From the NCBI GenBank assembly GCA_035578175.1, contig JAQMRL010000001.1:55699553-55763552 (forward strand): a stretch of DNA of 64,000 bases, given 5' to 3'. The stretch comes from Catonia carolina (lineage: Eukaryota; Arthropoda; Insecta; Hemiptera; Achilidae). A program made the translations under genes and the position numbers. Of this stretch, positions 21,201 through 33,328 are shown piece after piece (the stretch's first letter is position 1; each line of letters begins with the position of its first letter). The notes under the pieces were generated by a model. It ran no database searches and was not told the DNA's origin. It worked only from the letters and a program-made list of their open reading frames with translations.

Positions 21201-24200
21201 CTGTTTTTCATTCATTTTTACCAGTTTACTTTCATTTCACATATTTTTACTTAAGTTACTTTTCTTCCATGAGTTCTCACACTTCGGAAAGCTCCTAGGG
21301 ACGCCCTAATTTTTGGTTCGTGCCCCAATGGTCTAGCCACCCATAGGCCCCTTACCTTGTCCTTGTGTCTTTCCAATGTCTACCATTTGCCCTACCTTGA
21401 TTGAGTACAAGGCCTCATTCTTTGCCTACCTTCTCGGGTTGGAGTTCCGAGAAGCGAGGTGGTTACTCCACTGATGCGGTTTTGTATGCAGTCAAGATTG
21501 TATGTGATGGATGAATGCAAATGAATGTTGGCTGTCTCTGATTGTGTGATTGCGTGTGTGTTTGTGAGCGTTTGAATCAGGGGGCAATCGTAGTGCATTT
21601 TTCCTTCTATCTTTTTTTTGTTGTTTCTCCAAATTTTTGCCCGACGTGTGTCCGTTCTTCTTGTTTTTGGATTTCTTTGCTCTGTTTTCTGCCCATTTTT
21701 GTCCGGAGTTAACTTTCCGTTGATTCATGAAACTCGTTTCTAAATTTTCAGGTATTTTCCAAATTTTCACACCACATACAATGTCCTGTTAGGATTTTCT
21801 TTGCTATCCCTAGATTTTTTTTTCAATAATTAGAATGAGGTACGACTTGTTTGAAGACATGTTAGCTTTTTATTAGGTTTCTTACCTTTGTAAACACCTT
21901 GTATACTAACTTTGTTCATTTTATTTATTTTTTTTTCCTTGTATCCATGCCCTTACTTTTCCTATTAAATTTTTTTTTTAGAATTTGTCGTGAGTTTATC
22001 CCATTCCATTCCTTCTACTTCTAAATACATTCATTTTACATTGCTGTTCTCAGATTTTACTACAACATAATTAGATTTAAGTTAGTGATAAGATTATTTT
22101 CAGCCTTCATTTTAGTTTTTAAGCCACTCCAACGATGGATGATTTTATTATTTTATTATTTATGAATCTCAAGTACAAGGAAGTCACGGTTTCTGGCATC
22201 CGTCAGAAAGGAACCTTGTGCCCTCTGTGTCTAGGATCTGGCTAGACATAGTTACATTAGTGCATCACCTTCAGCGCAATGTTTTTAATCTTCAGCAGTC
22301 ACCCGTTAAATAATTGATGTTATATTATATGAATGATTATTATTGAATATTAGGTTAAGGAATTATGATTTTATGAGTTACAAGTTACACTACAAGCATT
22401 TTAGTTATAAGTATATTACTGTTTTTATATTTTCTCATCTCAAACTTCAAGTACAAGGAAGTCATGGTTTCTGGCATCGCTGGAAAGGAGCCTTGTGCCC
22501 TCTATGCCTAGGCTAGGTGTAGTAATGTATGTGCTATTCAGTCAGTACTACGTTTTCAGTTGATTTCATTTTCTACTTTAGACTTTAAGACGATATATTT
22601 ATTCAGCAAGAACTTTAGTTTGTAAGACAGTATTTACTCAAGAAGAGTTTTAGTTTTTAAGCGATGAAATAAATATTAATAGATTAGTTAGACTATCGAT
22701 TGATGCTTCCTGTTTAAGGAGAACATAGTAGATTTTTATTACAAAATAGTTCACAGTCTACAGATATTTTTGTTTTTGCACATTACAATGGGATAATTTT
22801 TCTAAACTAGTATGTAAATGTACTCCTCACGACTTATCATCTTATATACTCATAATCTTATAAACTTATAATCACTTGTCATTATACATATATTTATTTA
22901 TAATCATTAATTATTTATTCATGTATTTAATAATTATTTCCCTCTATGATGATTTTTTTTTACTACAACGAAGCTTGTTAGGAACACATATTAACAATTT
23001 ATATTATTTTTGTGAGCTTAAATTGCTTTTAACTTGTCAACAGATGGAGACATTTTCCTAAGTACTCCCAGAATCACCGCAGATCAAGTGAGTCATAGAC
23101 CATTAGTCATTAAGAGAGCCGACAGACGCAGTGACCGATTACATTTTTCAACTACCAGCATCCTACTAAGTTCCTGTCAGCTATGATCATCCGTCGGAGA
23201 TCATCAACCTACAGTTACCAGGTTTACCTACGTACAAGAATACATTTTTACATAATCAATGACCGAACTTCTTTTTACTTAATACAGTTAAATGTTCGCG
23301 AAAATTTATTGAAACAACATTTATTACAGTGAAAATAATCAGTGTAACAAAGACCTTTCACACAAAAACAACTATTTTAAAGACTCTATTACACAATATT
23401 TTTTTTAAATTAAACAATCAATTTCTCTGATAAACATTGATCGCAAAAGAACTTATACAATCGCAAAAAAAAAAAATTAGTGTTAATAAAAAGATTTCTC
23501 GTAAATAAACATTTATTACAACAGATACTTTTGTCACACAACAAATTTTGTTTTACGCGTTGTCATGGACAAACAATTATTACAAGTGGAACTTTTAACG
23601 TTCAATAAATATATTAGAAAAATATTTTTCCTTTGGACTTTTAACTTAAAAATATTACAATTAAAAAAAATCTTTTTCGTAACCTTTCAACTATACAACA
23701 ACGATCGCTGCGACACGTCGAATTTATTACATTATATTCTCATAAGCTAGTATTTAAGTTAGAATTAAGTTACAGAGTATATTTAAAACACCAATTAACA
23801 TTTTTATATTATATTCATATCAAGCTAAATCTTATATTTTACTCTTCCGTCCATGTTTTTAACTCATAAATGCTATTTTACAATTATATCTCATTCTCTG
23901 CTCATATGGTAGATGCTCAATGACCTATTCTTTTGTACTAATAGTAAATACAAACTTATAACATTTTTATAATAACTGCCATACTCATTTAACTTCAACT
24001 ATGTTGATGAAATTACAAAATTAATTAACTTATAAAACTTTCATTTGATCCATAAAATAATTTGCACAATTTAAAACAAACTATTATTAAAGTTAATAAA
24101 TCTTTACATATAAATATAGTACTATACAAAATACTTTTATCTGGTTACAATGTGTTTCTAAAAACATTAATTAGGTTATTTTAATTTCCATTTCAAAAGA

Positions 24201-25796
24201 CAAATTTTCTTTTTGTAAAATAGTACACTCCATCCATTAGTATTCTCATACGACCTATTCACACGAGTTTTCCTTCCAAAAATTATCATACTCATCAAAA
24301 TTTCCCTTATGCTTCCTCATGCTGTTTATCCAACTTCCAATAATGTACTTCATAACATACATACCATACCTATTCTTGACACAATTATTTCTAAAGCATC
24401 CATATCCCTAATTTAATCAATTCCTAGGTCATACCCAAGTATTCCTGTATATTTTTCCTAAAAATTTTTTCACCCACTTTACTCAACCATCAGCTGTCTT
24501 TTCAACGAGAGGACCAATGGACTTCCAGCGTATCGTACCAGTCTACAATGCAGCATCTGAATGCAACAGTTCACAATCCTCAAGAATTTTTTCAACTAAC
24601 AAAAATATCATGATTTTAAAGATATCATCTTTTGACTTCAAGCTAATGAAACGCAGAAGAACTCGCAATCTTTTCCATTATGAAGAATTTCTTGTATTTT
24701 ATTTATCGTATTCTCGTATCAATTTAAAAACGTCGTTACAACAAATTCAAGAACACTATTTTTCACAACACATTTCAACAAAGATTTTACCTAAAGAACT
24801 TCTATTACCAGATCTTCAAGAATTACCACTTCGACTTCAAATTTACAATACATTGGTTGTTCCTGTACATCAAAGCCAAATGTATTAACATTTAAAATAA
24901 ACAACATACAGCTGTTATGAGAACATACCGACACTTTCTGCTTACGGACTCATCACATATCCCGTTCAAGAATATAAACTTCCAACATTACAAACTGGAT
25001 CGATAATACAACCTTCCAACTAGAGAAACTTCAAGAACTTGAACAATTTTCCATCTTCAACTACAATTCAGCCATTTTGATGTCCATCTACAAGAGGTCA
25101 CATGTTCAGTACAATTCCTTTCTTTCCCATAGCTTTCCTAATACAAATTAGTCATCGTCCAATTGATATTATTCCTAATTTTTCTTTTTACCAATTACCG
25201 ATAATTCCTCTAACATACATTTTTCCATCCCAACTATTCCATACATTTTATTAATTCCTGCCCTTAAAATTCTCTTACACCTACCCTAACACCAAATCCT
25301 TGGGTGCTATTCTTAATCAAATTTATTTTACTATTATGTTTATGTATATATGTTTAGGTATAATAACACATACATTTTAAAATTCATACACTACTTTCAA
25401 ATTCACATTGTTCAGGAAAAATGTTTAGTAATTTTTGTAATCAAACTAACAAATTATCATATAATTACAATCTATTCTAATACATTAAGATTTGATTCAA
25501 TTCTTTAAAAATATATACAACACACCAAGTATACTTACAAAATAAAACTAATGATATATGATTATGATAGAAATTAATTAATACTATATGATAGAGTAAT
25601 TTAAATCAAATTTTCAACAAACACATAATCATATCAATTTAATTATATGCTATATTACCAACGTTCATTGAATGTAAAGATTGCTTGACCATTTTCTGCA
25701 GAAAACGAGAGATTTTTCTTCTTGTCATCAACGCCACTACCTTTGATTTCTTCAGATCTAGTTTTCTTCTTTTTTTTTCTTCTTAAGGGGGGGGAG
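18216..25796 (+). repeat. Internal region, copy 2, non-coding
   Basis: Same as copy 1 offset by 9188. I noticed one difference (C at 20965 against T at 11777); the comparison was by eye and may have missed others. Every short frame recurs with identical length and sequence. The primer-binding-like site is at 18219 and the polypurine tract at 25785-25796. Confidence 0.92.
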
Positions 25797-27402
25797 TGTA
25801 ATGAATTTCTAAGATTTTGTCTCCAAAATCTTCTCAATTCATTTACAATCCCGTTTTTCTGATTTTTGTGCCGGATTTATTTTATTTTAAGGGTTATGTA
25901 TTTTTCTTCATTGAATTTAATTATTTTATTCATTTATTTCCAGTTGGTTTTATTTCACTAGATTTTTATTCCGTATTTAAATTTACGTTTTTAATTCTTA
26001 GGCTTACGTCCGGTGTCCGATTTCATTTTTGTCGTTACTTCTTTATTGTTCAGTTACTCACACGTGTAATTTGTATCTCTCTCTCTTTCTATCTTACACG
26101 TTTGATTCTCTCTCTCACTCCCTCTGTTACCGTCGTTTTATTTTCCATATAATTTTCCTCCTTTAAATTCTTAGTATTTCCGATGTATCGGCATTTTCAC
26201 CGCCTCGAACGCTTCCATTCGTGAACGTTAGGGGAATGACCTTTTTTTGCCTTTGTGTGCGTTGAGTTTTTACGCTTTGTCTTGGACAGGATGTCGAACC
26301 GATAACATCAAATTTTACAGGTAAATAATTTTTCTTTTCCAAAATGGGAAAATTACCTAAATTTAAATTTAAGTACCATGTTTAATAATTTTTCAGGTTT
26401 TAACTTAAACAATTTTTTTTAAATCTATTTCTTTTTTAATTTAAATTCATAATGTTTCTTAATATTATTATGGTGTTTTAAATATCCTATTTATAGACTA
26501 AATAAATCTCTTTAAAATGTTTTATTAATTTTAAGTAAAAAAAAAAAAAAAAAACTTAATAAGTTCAGTATATTTTTCTTCTTTTAAATTTTTAAATCTT
26601 AAATATGACAAATTTTCTTTTAAACTCTTGTTCAACGACCACTGAGTTACTTAAATTTTCTAAGTAATTCTTTTACTAAATTTCATCTTGCAATTCATTT
26701 TTTTTAATGTCTTAATTTTATTTAGTTTTTTTTCCCCGACAAATAAATACATTACTATATTTATTTTTCTTCACCTTAAATCATTTATTAAACTCTTCCC
26801 AAGAGATTTTTCCCCGTTTCAGTCCAAGGACTTTAAAAATAGTTTTTCTTAAATATTCCTATTAATTTATTATATTCATATTAAGTATTTTCTATTGTTA
26901 AATCAAGTTTTGTTAAAATTAATTTATTCCAATTTTTTTTAAACTGTATTGTTATTTAACTAATTATTTTTTTCAAATTTTAAATGAATTAACAGTTTTA
27001 CTTAAAAATCATAATTTTATTTATTTTATTTAGTTTTTAGTTATTCATTAATAAATTATTTTAGCTGCTCATTAATTTTTTTTATTATTTTCTTTCTGTG
27101 TCAAATGTCATTGCGTCTAGACCTGTGTGGTTCTTTAACCAAACCTTCGCAGTACTAAAAGCGAGTTTTTACCATCATTTGAGCTACGTTATTCAAATCG
27201 CTGGGTTGCCAATTAATCCCTGAATTCAATTTCAGTTTCTGGTTGGATTCTAAAATTGGATGGTGGAAAGCCCCCGCATTATCTCTGCAAAACACCTTAC
27301 ACAATTAGTGTAATTCGCCGTGCTTTTTTTTTACATCTTTTCACCCTACAAAATGGTGGAGGCTTCGTTTTTCCACTACAAAATTGGTGCTTTTATACTA
27401 CA
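25797..27402 (+). repeat. LTR 3 (1606 bases)
   Basis: Full-length last LTR ending TATACTACA just before the GTAG duplication. Private changes seen: T at 26730 (C in the others), A at 27087 (G in the others), and one T fewer in the run near 27324. Confidence 0.93.
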
Positions 27403-27406
27403 GTAG
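27403..27406. repeat. Target site duplication, right (GTAG)
   Basis: Matches 7417-7420. The family X sequence TGGTATGTAACTTAAG resumes immediately afterwards. Confidence 0.9.
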
Positions 27407-27843
27407 TGGTATGTAACTTAAGTTTCAAGTTCGTACGATGTTCTGTTCTTGAGATATTCTGTTCACACACACACACACACACACAGACCAATCGCTAAAA
27501 ACATGTTTTTTGGGTTCAGGGGGTCTGAAAACATATAGATCCGGTGAAAACTCGATTTCGAAAAATCGACATGAAAACAATACTTTCCTTCCTATATATT
27601 CATATAGGCAAGAGAAAGTAAAAATTGTTCACTTTCATACACAACAAGTAGGAAAGACGTAACAATAATTTATGAAGTAAAAGTTGTACAATAAAAAATA
27701 TTGACAACTCTGCAATTACACAATATTCTCAGATAATAAATCATTCCCGTATTGTAGTTCTGCTACTTGATTCTAAGTCATTCTTTTTAAATACCATTCA
27801 TCATTCATGTTCTGCTTCACAGCAGGTCTCTACACTCAGTCCT

Positions 27844-29134
27844 TTATTTCTCCCTATCTCGTGCCAACCTCTTCACCTCCTCGTACCCTCTTCCTTGTTC
27901 CACATTATCAAGCATCTTGTACCTTTTGCGCCCTCTTGCCTTCCTTCCATTAATTGGTCCCTCCAACACGTCTGCAATCAGACACTCCCTTCTCAACCAA
28001 TCATCCAACCACCTGTGTTTCCTCTGTCTCACCATTTCCAGCAGCTCCCTCTTCTCCTACACTCTCTGAAGCACCTCCTCATTCTAACTCTTTCCATCCA
28101 GCTAATCTTTTCCATCCTTCTCCAAATTAACATTTCCAGGCCCTCCAACCCTTTCATCCTCCCTCCTCAAAGTCCACATCTCCGCTCTATACGTGGCCAC
28201 ACTCCAAACAAAGCATTTCACCAATCTCTTCCGCACTTCCAATTCAAGCCCACTGCACAAAATTTGTCTTTTCCAGCCAAATCCCTCCTTGGCCATAGCA
28301 ACCACACCTCAACCTCTTTGGCACACCTCACATCTTCCATTACCAGGGATCCAAGATATCTAAAAGACTCAACCAGCTCTACTTTTTTCCCTTTCAGACT
28401 TACCATCATCTTCTTCGGTGCCCTACTTATTACCATGATTACATTTATTCTCACTCCATATACGTCACAAGCCCTATCCAATCTCTCAAGCATATCCTTC
28501 ATCCCTTTCTCATTTCCCGCCAACAGTGTCATGTCACCAGCATAATGTATACACTGTACCCTTTTCTCTCTGACCTTGACACCCCAGGCACCACGTATTC
28601 CTTCATTAATTAATTATCTCCTTCAAGTACATATTAAATAATGTTGGTGACATGCAACATCCCTGTCTCACCCCTTTACCAATCCTACTGTCCTCAGCCA
28701 TACTTCCAACCCTCCCCTTAGCTGTCTGCTTCATAGACAAGTTTCTAATACTCTTCTCTCCTTCCAATCAACACCTGATTTCCTCAATACCTCCAGCAAT
28801 CTACAGCACACCACTCTATCAAACGCCCTCTCCAGATCAATGAAAACTACACATAAATTTCTTCTTTTTTTAATATATCTCTCACCAACCACCCTCAGAA
28901 CTACTACAGCATCACAAGTGTCCTTCCCCTTCCTATACCAAACTGTTTCTCTCTAATATATCTATCTACCTTTCCCAGAAGTCTTCTTTTCAACACTCTC
29001 CACAGAATCTTGGCAGCATGGGAAATCAGGCTGATGGTGAGGTATTCCGCACATTTCTTCGTGCTCTTCTTTTCCAATGGTACCATTATCATTGTTAGGA
29101 AATCATCTGGCCATACTCCACTCTCGTATATCAC
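27844..29134 (-). pseudogene. Non-LTR retrotransposon (LINE) reverse transcriptase remnant
   Basis: Minus-strand fragments in order: WPDDFLTMIMVPLEKKSTKK (about 29100), EYLTISLISHAAKILWRVLK and REKQFGIGRGR, then motif A as FIDLERAFDRV (about 28815-28848), motif C as HYAGDMTLLA (about 28521-28550), SFRYLGSLVMEDVRC, VRKRLVKCFVWSVATY, and the C-terminal RKHRWLDDWLRRECLI and RGRKRYKMLD. This is the endonuclease-type LINE family common in insects. Motif C normally reads FADD or YADD; here it is YAGD, so a catalytic Asp is lost, and frameshifts and stops separate the parts. The apparent 216-codon plus-strand frame at 27895-28545 is its shadow. Confidence 0.88.
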
Positions 29135-29297
29135 ATTGCATGGATAACTAATATCTCACAAATAACACTAACATATTTTAAATAAATAAAAAACTACTTA
29201 ATTAAAACTTTGATGTTGTATATTAAAGTTATAATAAAAAAAAATTACTTCTGCAGATTAGGTAACAAGAAAATATACGTGGTTTAATTTTACTTAC

Positions 29298-29414
29298 CTA
29301 TCATTTCAGCTATCATAAAAAATACACAAAGAACACTTGCGAATATTATTTTCTTTCTAGCTTTTACATCAACTCCATCGTTTCGAATTCCAATATGACA
29401 ATGTTCATCTGTAT
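29298..29414 (-). CDS. ZnT: ZnT-type zinc transporter, coding exon 5 (His-Cys-His motif and membrane segment 1)
   Basis: A 117-base exon encoding TDEHCHIGIRNDGVDVKARK followed by membrane segment 1 (IIFASVLCVFFMIAEMIG). The His-Cys-His just before segment 1 is characteristic of the ZnT2/3/4/8 group, where it belongs to the N-terminal metal-binding motif. The Ala-Arg-Lys-Lys run leading into the first helix is also typical. Acceptor TTGTACAG (29416-29415) and donor GTAAGT (29297-29292) are both good. It leaves in phase 1. The next coding exon is 27.2 kb away because the LTR array and its host repeat lie in this intron. Confidence 0.95.
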
Positions 29415-29809
29415 CTGTACAAAAATATCCAACAATGAAACACTGTAAGTCTTACAATTTACAGTTATTATACAGTTAATATACAAGTCTTACAATTTAA
29501 CTTAATAATACAATACAAATATACTTATTCTACCAACAAGTATTTATAAACCAAACAGTTCTACTGAGAATAGAATGACATGAAAAGGATGCACAATTGA
29601 AAAGAATGCAGCATTAAGTGCTCACCATCACTATTAAATGTTGTATTAAACTGAAACATTGTACAGTGGTATTCTATAAATGGTTCAGGAAATAGATTCT
29701 TTATTGTATAAAATTGTATTGCAATGAATGAAAATGTTTTGAATAGGAATTCTCAGAAATCTAAAAAACAGTAAAAGCATTTGTTTTATTTTTTTCCTAC
29801 AACCGCGTT

Positions 29810-31690
29810 CCAGTAAGACGGAGATAGTGTTATAAGGGTCTCATTTGTTTGGAGAAACTATCAGACCGCAGCTGTAAAAACAGTTACCACCTTTGCAGTT
29901 ATTTAGTCAGTAGTTGGACAGTGAATAGAATTAATTGTCAGGCCGTTTGAAATACGTTACAGCACCAGTTCTGAACAACATTAATATTGCATGTGCATAC
30001 GGGTGGTAGCAAGTGGTTGTAGACAGGTAAATCATTGTTTTGATTGTTAAATGACCATATCTTAATATAGTGTACGTCTGATCTTCAGACCGTTACATAT
30101 TTTATTTTAAATTTTATATTTGCGGCGGTTGTTTTAATTTTACTACTCATCAGCTGATTTATTAACTGCATTTATGTTGTGTCCGAGAGCTGGCGCCCCT
30201 GGCGTGTGCTGTTTGTACTGTGGTGGCCTGTTTTTTTCTGTTTAGTCATTGCTGGAATTAATTGAAAACTTTCCTTGTTGTACAGACGAGTTTGTTCTTT
30301 CAAGTTTTAAGGCCGGCTTTACCACTCGCGTAATGTCCGTTCCTATTTGGTTATTTATTACTTTAGTAAAAAGTATTTGTATTATTAATATTTTAATATG
30401 TATTCTGCTGTCCGTTTACCGTTATTAATAATTTTGGTTTTCCGTAAATTTTTTAGTCTTTTCGGTACTTCTGCTATTCGTTCTACTAAATCGAAATGTG
30501 ATTCTATTACGCCCAATTTAAAATTGGTAAGTTAATTTGATTTTATTATAGCACTCCGAAGGCTGAAGATTTCTGCAAGTTGTGTAAATTTATGTAATTA
30601 TTAACAAACTTAGTTGCTGTTATTTTGAAATTTATATGAGTACTGAGTTCGATTCTCGGTTATGGAAAATTAAATGTTGACCAATGGTCAATTTATTATA
30701 AATCCTGTAGTATTTTGTAATTTTGTCGAATACACTAAAATCTAAAATGTGATGGCTTTTGTTTAAACTATTTTTCTTAACATTTTTTAATATCGCAACT
30801 TGCATTAATTTTTAACTTTAAAATCTGATCTTTGTAATATTTTGTTGTTTATTTAAATTTGCATAATTTATGCGTTTGTACCTTTTTATTTGATTACGAT
30901 TGAAGTTACTTGCTTACTTGTAACGAAGGCTCGAACTATTTTGTTTGTGCAGGGTTCAAGTCCCGGCCAAGTTATTCGAGTCCCGGCCAGGTTTTTCGAG
31001 TCCCGGCCAAGTTAAGTTATTCGAGTCCCGGCTACGTTTCTCGAGTTCCGGCTACGTAACTTAAAGGTTGGCCAGTGAGAGCCTGAAATGTTATTGTGCT
31101 ATTTAAATATGTATATTTCTGGAACATTTTGATTTAAAGATTATTAATTTGTATTTTGATAGAAAGCTGGCATGCTTAGCTGAAAATTAAGATTGAATTT
31201 AAATAATTTTGGCTATAAAATTTTAAATTTACTGTCATTTAATTAATTTATCTTTAAATATTATTTTGACTATTAACTAATATTTAAGACTCAATGATTG
31301 TATCAACATTGGTATTAACACCTTTTATTTAATTTTATTATATTAAATTATTTTGGTTTTACCCACTTTTAAAATTGTATTCATTCATTTATGCAGCACA
31401 ACCTGAGTGTATTTATTGTTTTATTAGCTTCCTTTCCTGTTTTTTTTTGTTAACGCCCCTACCAACTTATCGATGTAGATAGAGGGGCAGTCACAATAGT
31501 CAAGTTTAGATTAAGCTTTTAAGTTTTGTAATTAATTTAATTGTAATTTGTTAGTGGCCTAAGCTTAATAATTAATTATAATTATTAATCACGTCAATAA
31601 ATAATAGTTATAATACAAGTGTAAAGGAAGGAAGTCTGCTCATTATGTATCATACCCAGATCCCAAACAAACCTAAACTTAGGTGTTACA
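29810..31690. other. Unclassified insertion-like block in ZnT intron, possibly LTR-derived
   Basis: Base composition changes here: many GTT, CCG and CGG words in an otherwise AT-rich intron. The right end reads TTAGGTGTTACA after AATAAATAATAG, like the end of an LTR, and the block holds a short tandem repeat (30955-31050). I found no matching left end and no target duplication, so an LTR origin is only a guess. No coding frame. Confidence 0.3.
30955..31055 (+). repeat. Short tandem repeat, unit containing GAGTCCCGGC
   Basis: Five degenerate units of about 20-25 bases, each with a core CGAGTCCCGGCCA or CGAGTTCCGGCTA followed by AGTTATT, GTTTTT, AGTTAAGTTATT or CGT. It is clearly richer in G and C than its flanks. 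Confidence 0.85.
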
Positions 31691-32439
31691 ATAAATTGTA
31701 AAACCCTTAATATATTAAAAGATTTTAGTAATAAGTTGAAACTCAAAGAAACAAGAGAAATCTGAAGTTTTAAAATTATATCACCGTACCAGCCAAGAGT
31801 TAAAAGAACTAAGAAGTAGGTATTATATTAAAACAATAACGGAAAGTAACAAAAGAATAAAGTTACATTAATATGTATGGTAGAAATTGTTTAGTAGAGA
31901 CGGGCAATGTTAAAACAAACACTCAGTATTTACAAAGAGTTGGCAAATTAATTATATTAACCATTAAAATAACATAAGCCTGGATGGTTAAAAATTTATA
32001 AAAAAATTTAAGTTAACTCCGGTAAAAATAAGACCAAAAATCATCCCTAAAAAATTTTAAACAACTTTTGAGAAATATTCTTAAATTCCAAAATTATCCG
32101 TAAGATGTTTTCCATTTAATACGGGGAAATTATTTTTTGCATTTAATTGAGATCAAGTAAGAATAATATAAAACATGAAAAAATTAAAATTACTACCAAT
32201 AGAACTTACTACATCATCTGGAATAACTATACACCATAAAATATCCCAAAAAGAAGCATTAGATATGGACTGGAATTTCAGATAACCAAGGATTAATACA
32301 TAGGTTAAAATAAAAGCAGTTGCTCATCAACAATTCTAAAGTTATTACTAAACGTAAAATCACTTGGATAAGAGAAATTAACAGAAGTTAACAGCTGATA
32401 GTAGTGATGATAGAAGACATGATAGCAATTTGGCTATAG

Positions 32440-32571
32440 GCAAATAAGACCAACCTGGTTGGTGTTCCAGCAGATATCAAAATGGAAACAAGTATCTCAT
32501 TTACTACCAAAATTAGGTAGTCAGAAGATAAGATACATCAGTTGCTATAGCAAGTCTTTTCGACAAAAATT
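32440..32571 (-). pseudogene. Decayed copy of ZnT exon 6 (fossil exon)
   Basis: On the minus strand this intronic stretch aligns with the start of ZnT exon 6. The first well-matched block (from CTTGCTATAGCAACTGATG) agrees at 31 of 36 positions, and a second match covers the AAACCAACCAGG region of exon 6. An AG acceptor (AAATCAG) still sits at the expected edge. The copy has in-frame stops, at least one frameshift, and TAT where exon 6 has the zinc-ligand His codon CAC, so it cannot be used. It lies between exons 4 and 5, on the same strand as the gene. Further left, around 32180-32260, a weak resemblance to the segment 5 region suggests the duplicate was larger; that part is speculative. Confidence 0.75.
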
Positions 32572-33328
32572 CTGATTTGAATAAAGTTTTAGATTAAATT
32601 CAAATTAATACAGAAATTAATGTTGGACCAAGTAAATATATTTACACTTATAATTATTACACAAATAATTTTTTTATGAATGTACTTCTAATTTTAATAA
32701 AATTGTTGAATTAATTGAATAACATATGATTAGATTCCAACACAAATTATTTGAATAACAATTAAGGTCTTTGTAAGCCTAACATAATATCATATTACAC
32801 AGTGCCTCCCTTCATATATTTAAAATTCATTTACAACTATTTAAATCAGCAATTTAAAAAAATTGGCAATCATAAGTAAATTAAAACAAATTTCAATGAA
32901 TGAAAATAAAAGAGATGTACTATTACTAAATAGGCAAAATTTTAATTTCAAGGACAGCTGATAACTACACTGTAATGGCATGGATTAAGTTATAAAATAA
33001 AATATCATTGAAATATAATTTTATAAAATAAAATATCATTGAAATACAAAATCCTTTCATGAGTCTCATGGCGGTAGAAATTAAAAAAAAGGTTTACCTT
33101 TGACCTATGGCAAAAAACAATAATAATTTCTGTACCTACACTTAAGAGAAATCGAATGACCCTATTTTTGTTTCCAAATTCCAACTTTGATTTCATGACT
33201 TTTGTTTTGACAATTTTAAAAACTGTCATCAATTATTTAAATAAATAAATTTGGGGAGATAAAACATGGTATGTTGATAAATCATTTATTTATGTTTTCT
33301 ACCTATACCTAATGTAGTTATTTTTACT

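Larger units (their letters stand above)
7421..27402 (+). mobile_element. Tandem non-autonomous LTR retrotransposon (LARD-like), 3 LTRs and 2 internal regions
   Basis: Three copies of a 1.6-kb LTR alternate with two copies of a 7581-base internal region at an exact period of 9188. The ends are TGTAATG and ACTACA, i.e. the TG...CA of LTR elements. A polypurine tract precedes LTRs 2 and 3, and a TGG-starting primer-binding-like site follows LTRs 1 and 2 after three bases. The whole array has one GTAG duplication, so it entered once and expanded afterwards. No gag, protease, reverse transcriptase, integrase or env similarity was found on either strand; the longest frame is 123 codons. It would need enzymes from another element. 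The 4-base duplication suits a Gypsy-like partner, but this is inference. Confidence 0.93.
6728..27619 (+). mobile_element. Family X element, right arm, split by the LTR array
   Basis: Bounded by ACTTTCTCTTGCC (6728-6740) and GGCAAGAGAAAGT (27607-27619). The true element is 6728-7420 plus 27407-27619, about 906 bases; the rest is the LTR array inserted at 7421. It is the inverted partner of 5201-6531, with extended base pairing between the arms (for example around 5846-5910 against 7360-7416). A CA run at 27463-27484 corresponds to the TG run of the left arm. Confidence 0.85.

Noticed and set aside
7421..27402. Satellite DNA or segmental duplication as the cause of the 9188-base period
   Set aside because: LTR ends, polypurine tracts, a primer-site-like motif and a single GTAG target duplication identify an LTR retrotransposon array.
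27895..28545. A 216-codon plus-strand open frame, the longest in the window
   Set aside because: It lies antisense to the LINE reverse transcriptase remnant, which has clear family motifs on the minus strand. The plus frame is Pro/Ser/His-rich noise.
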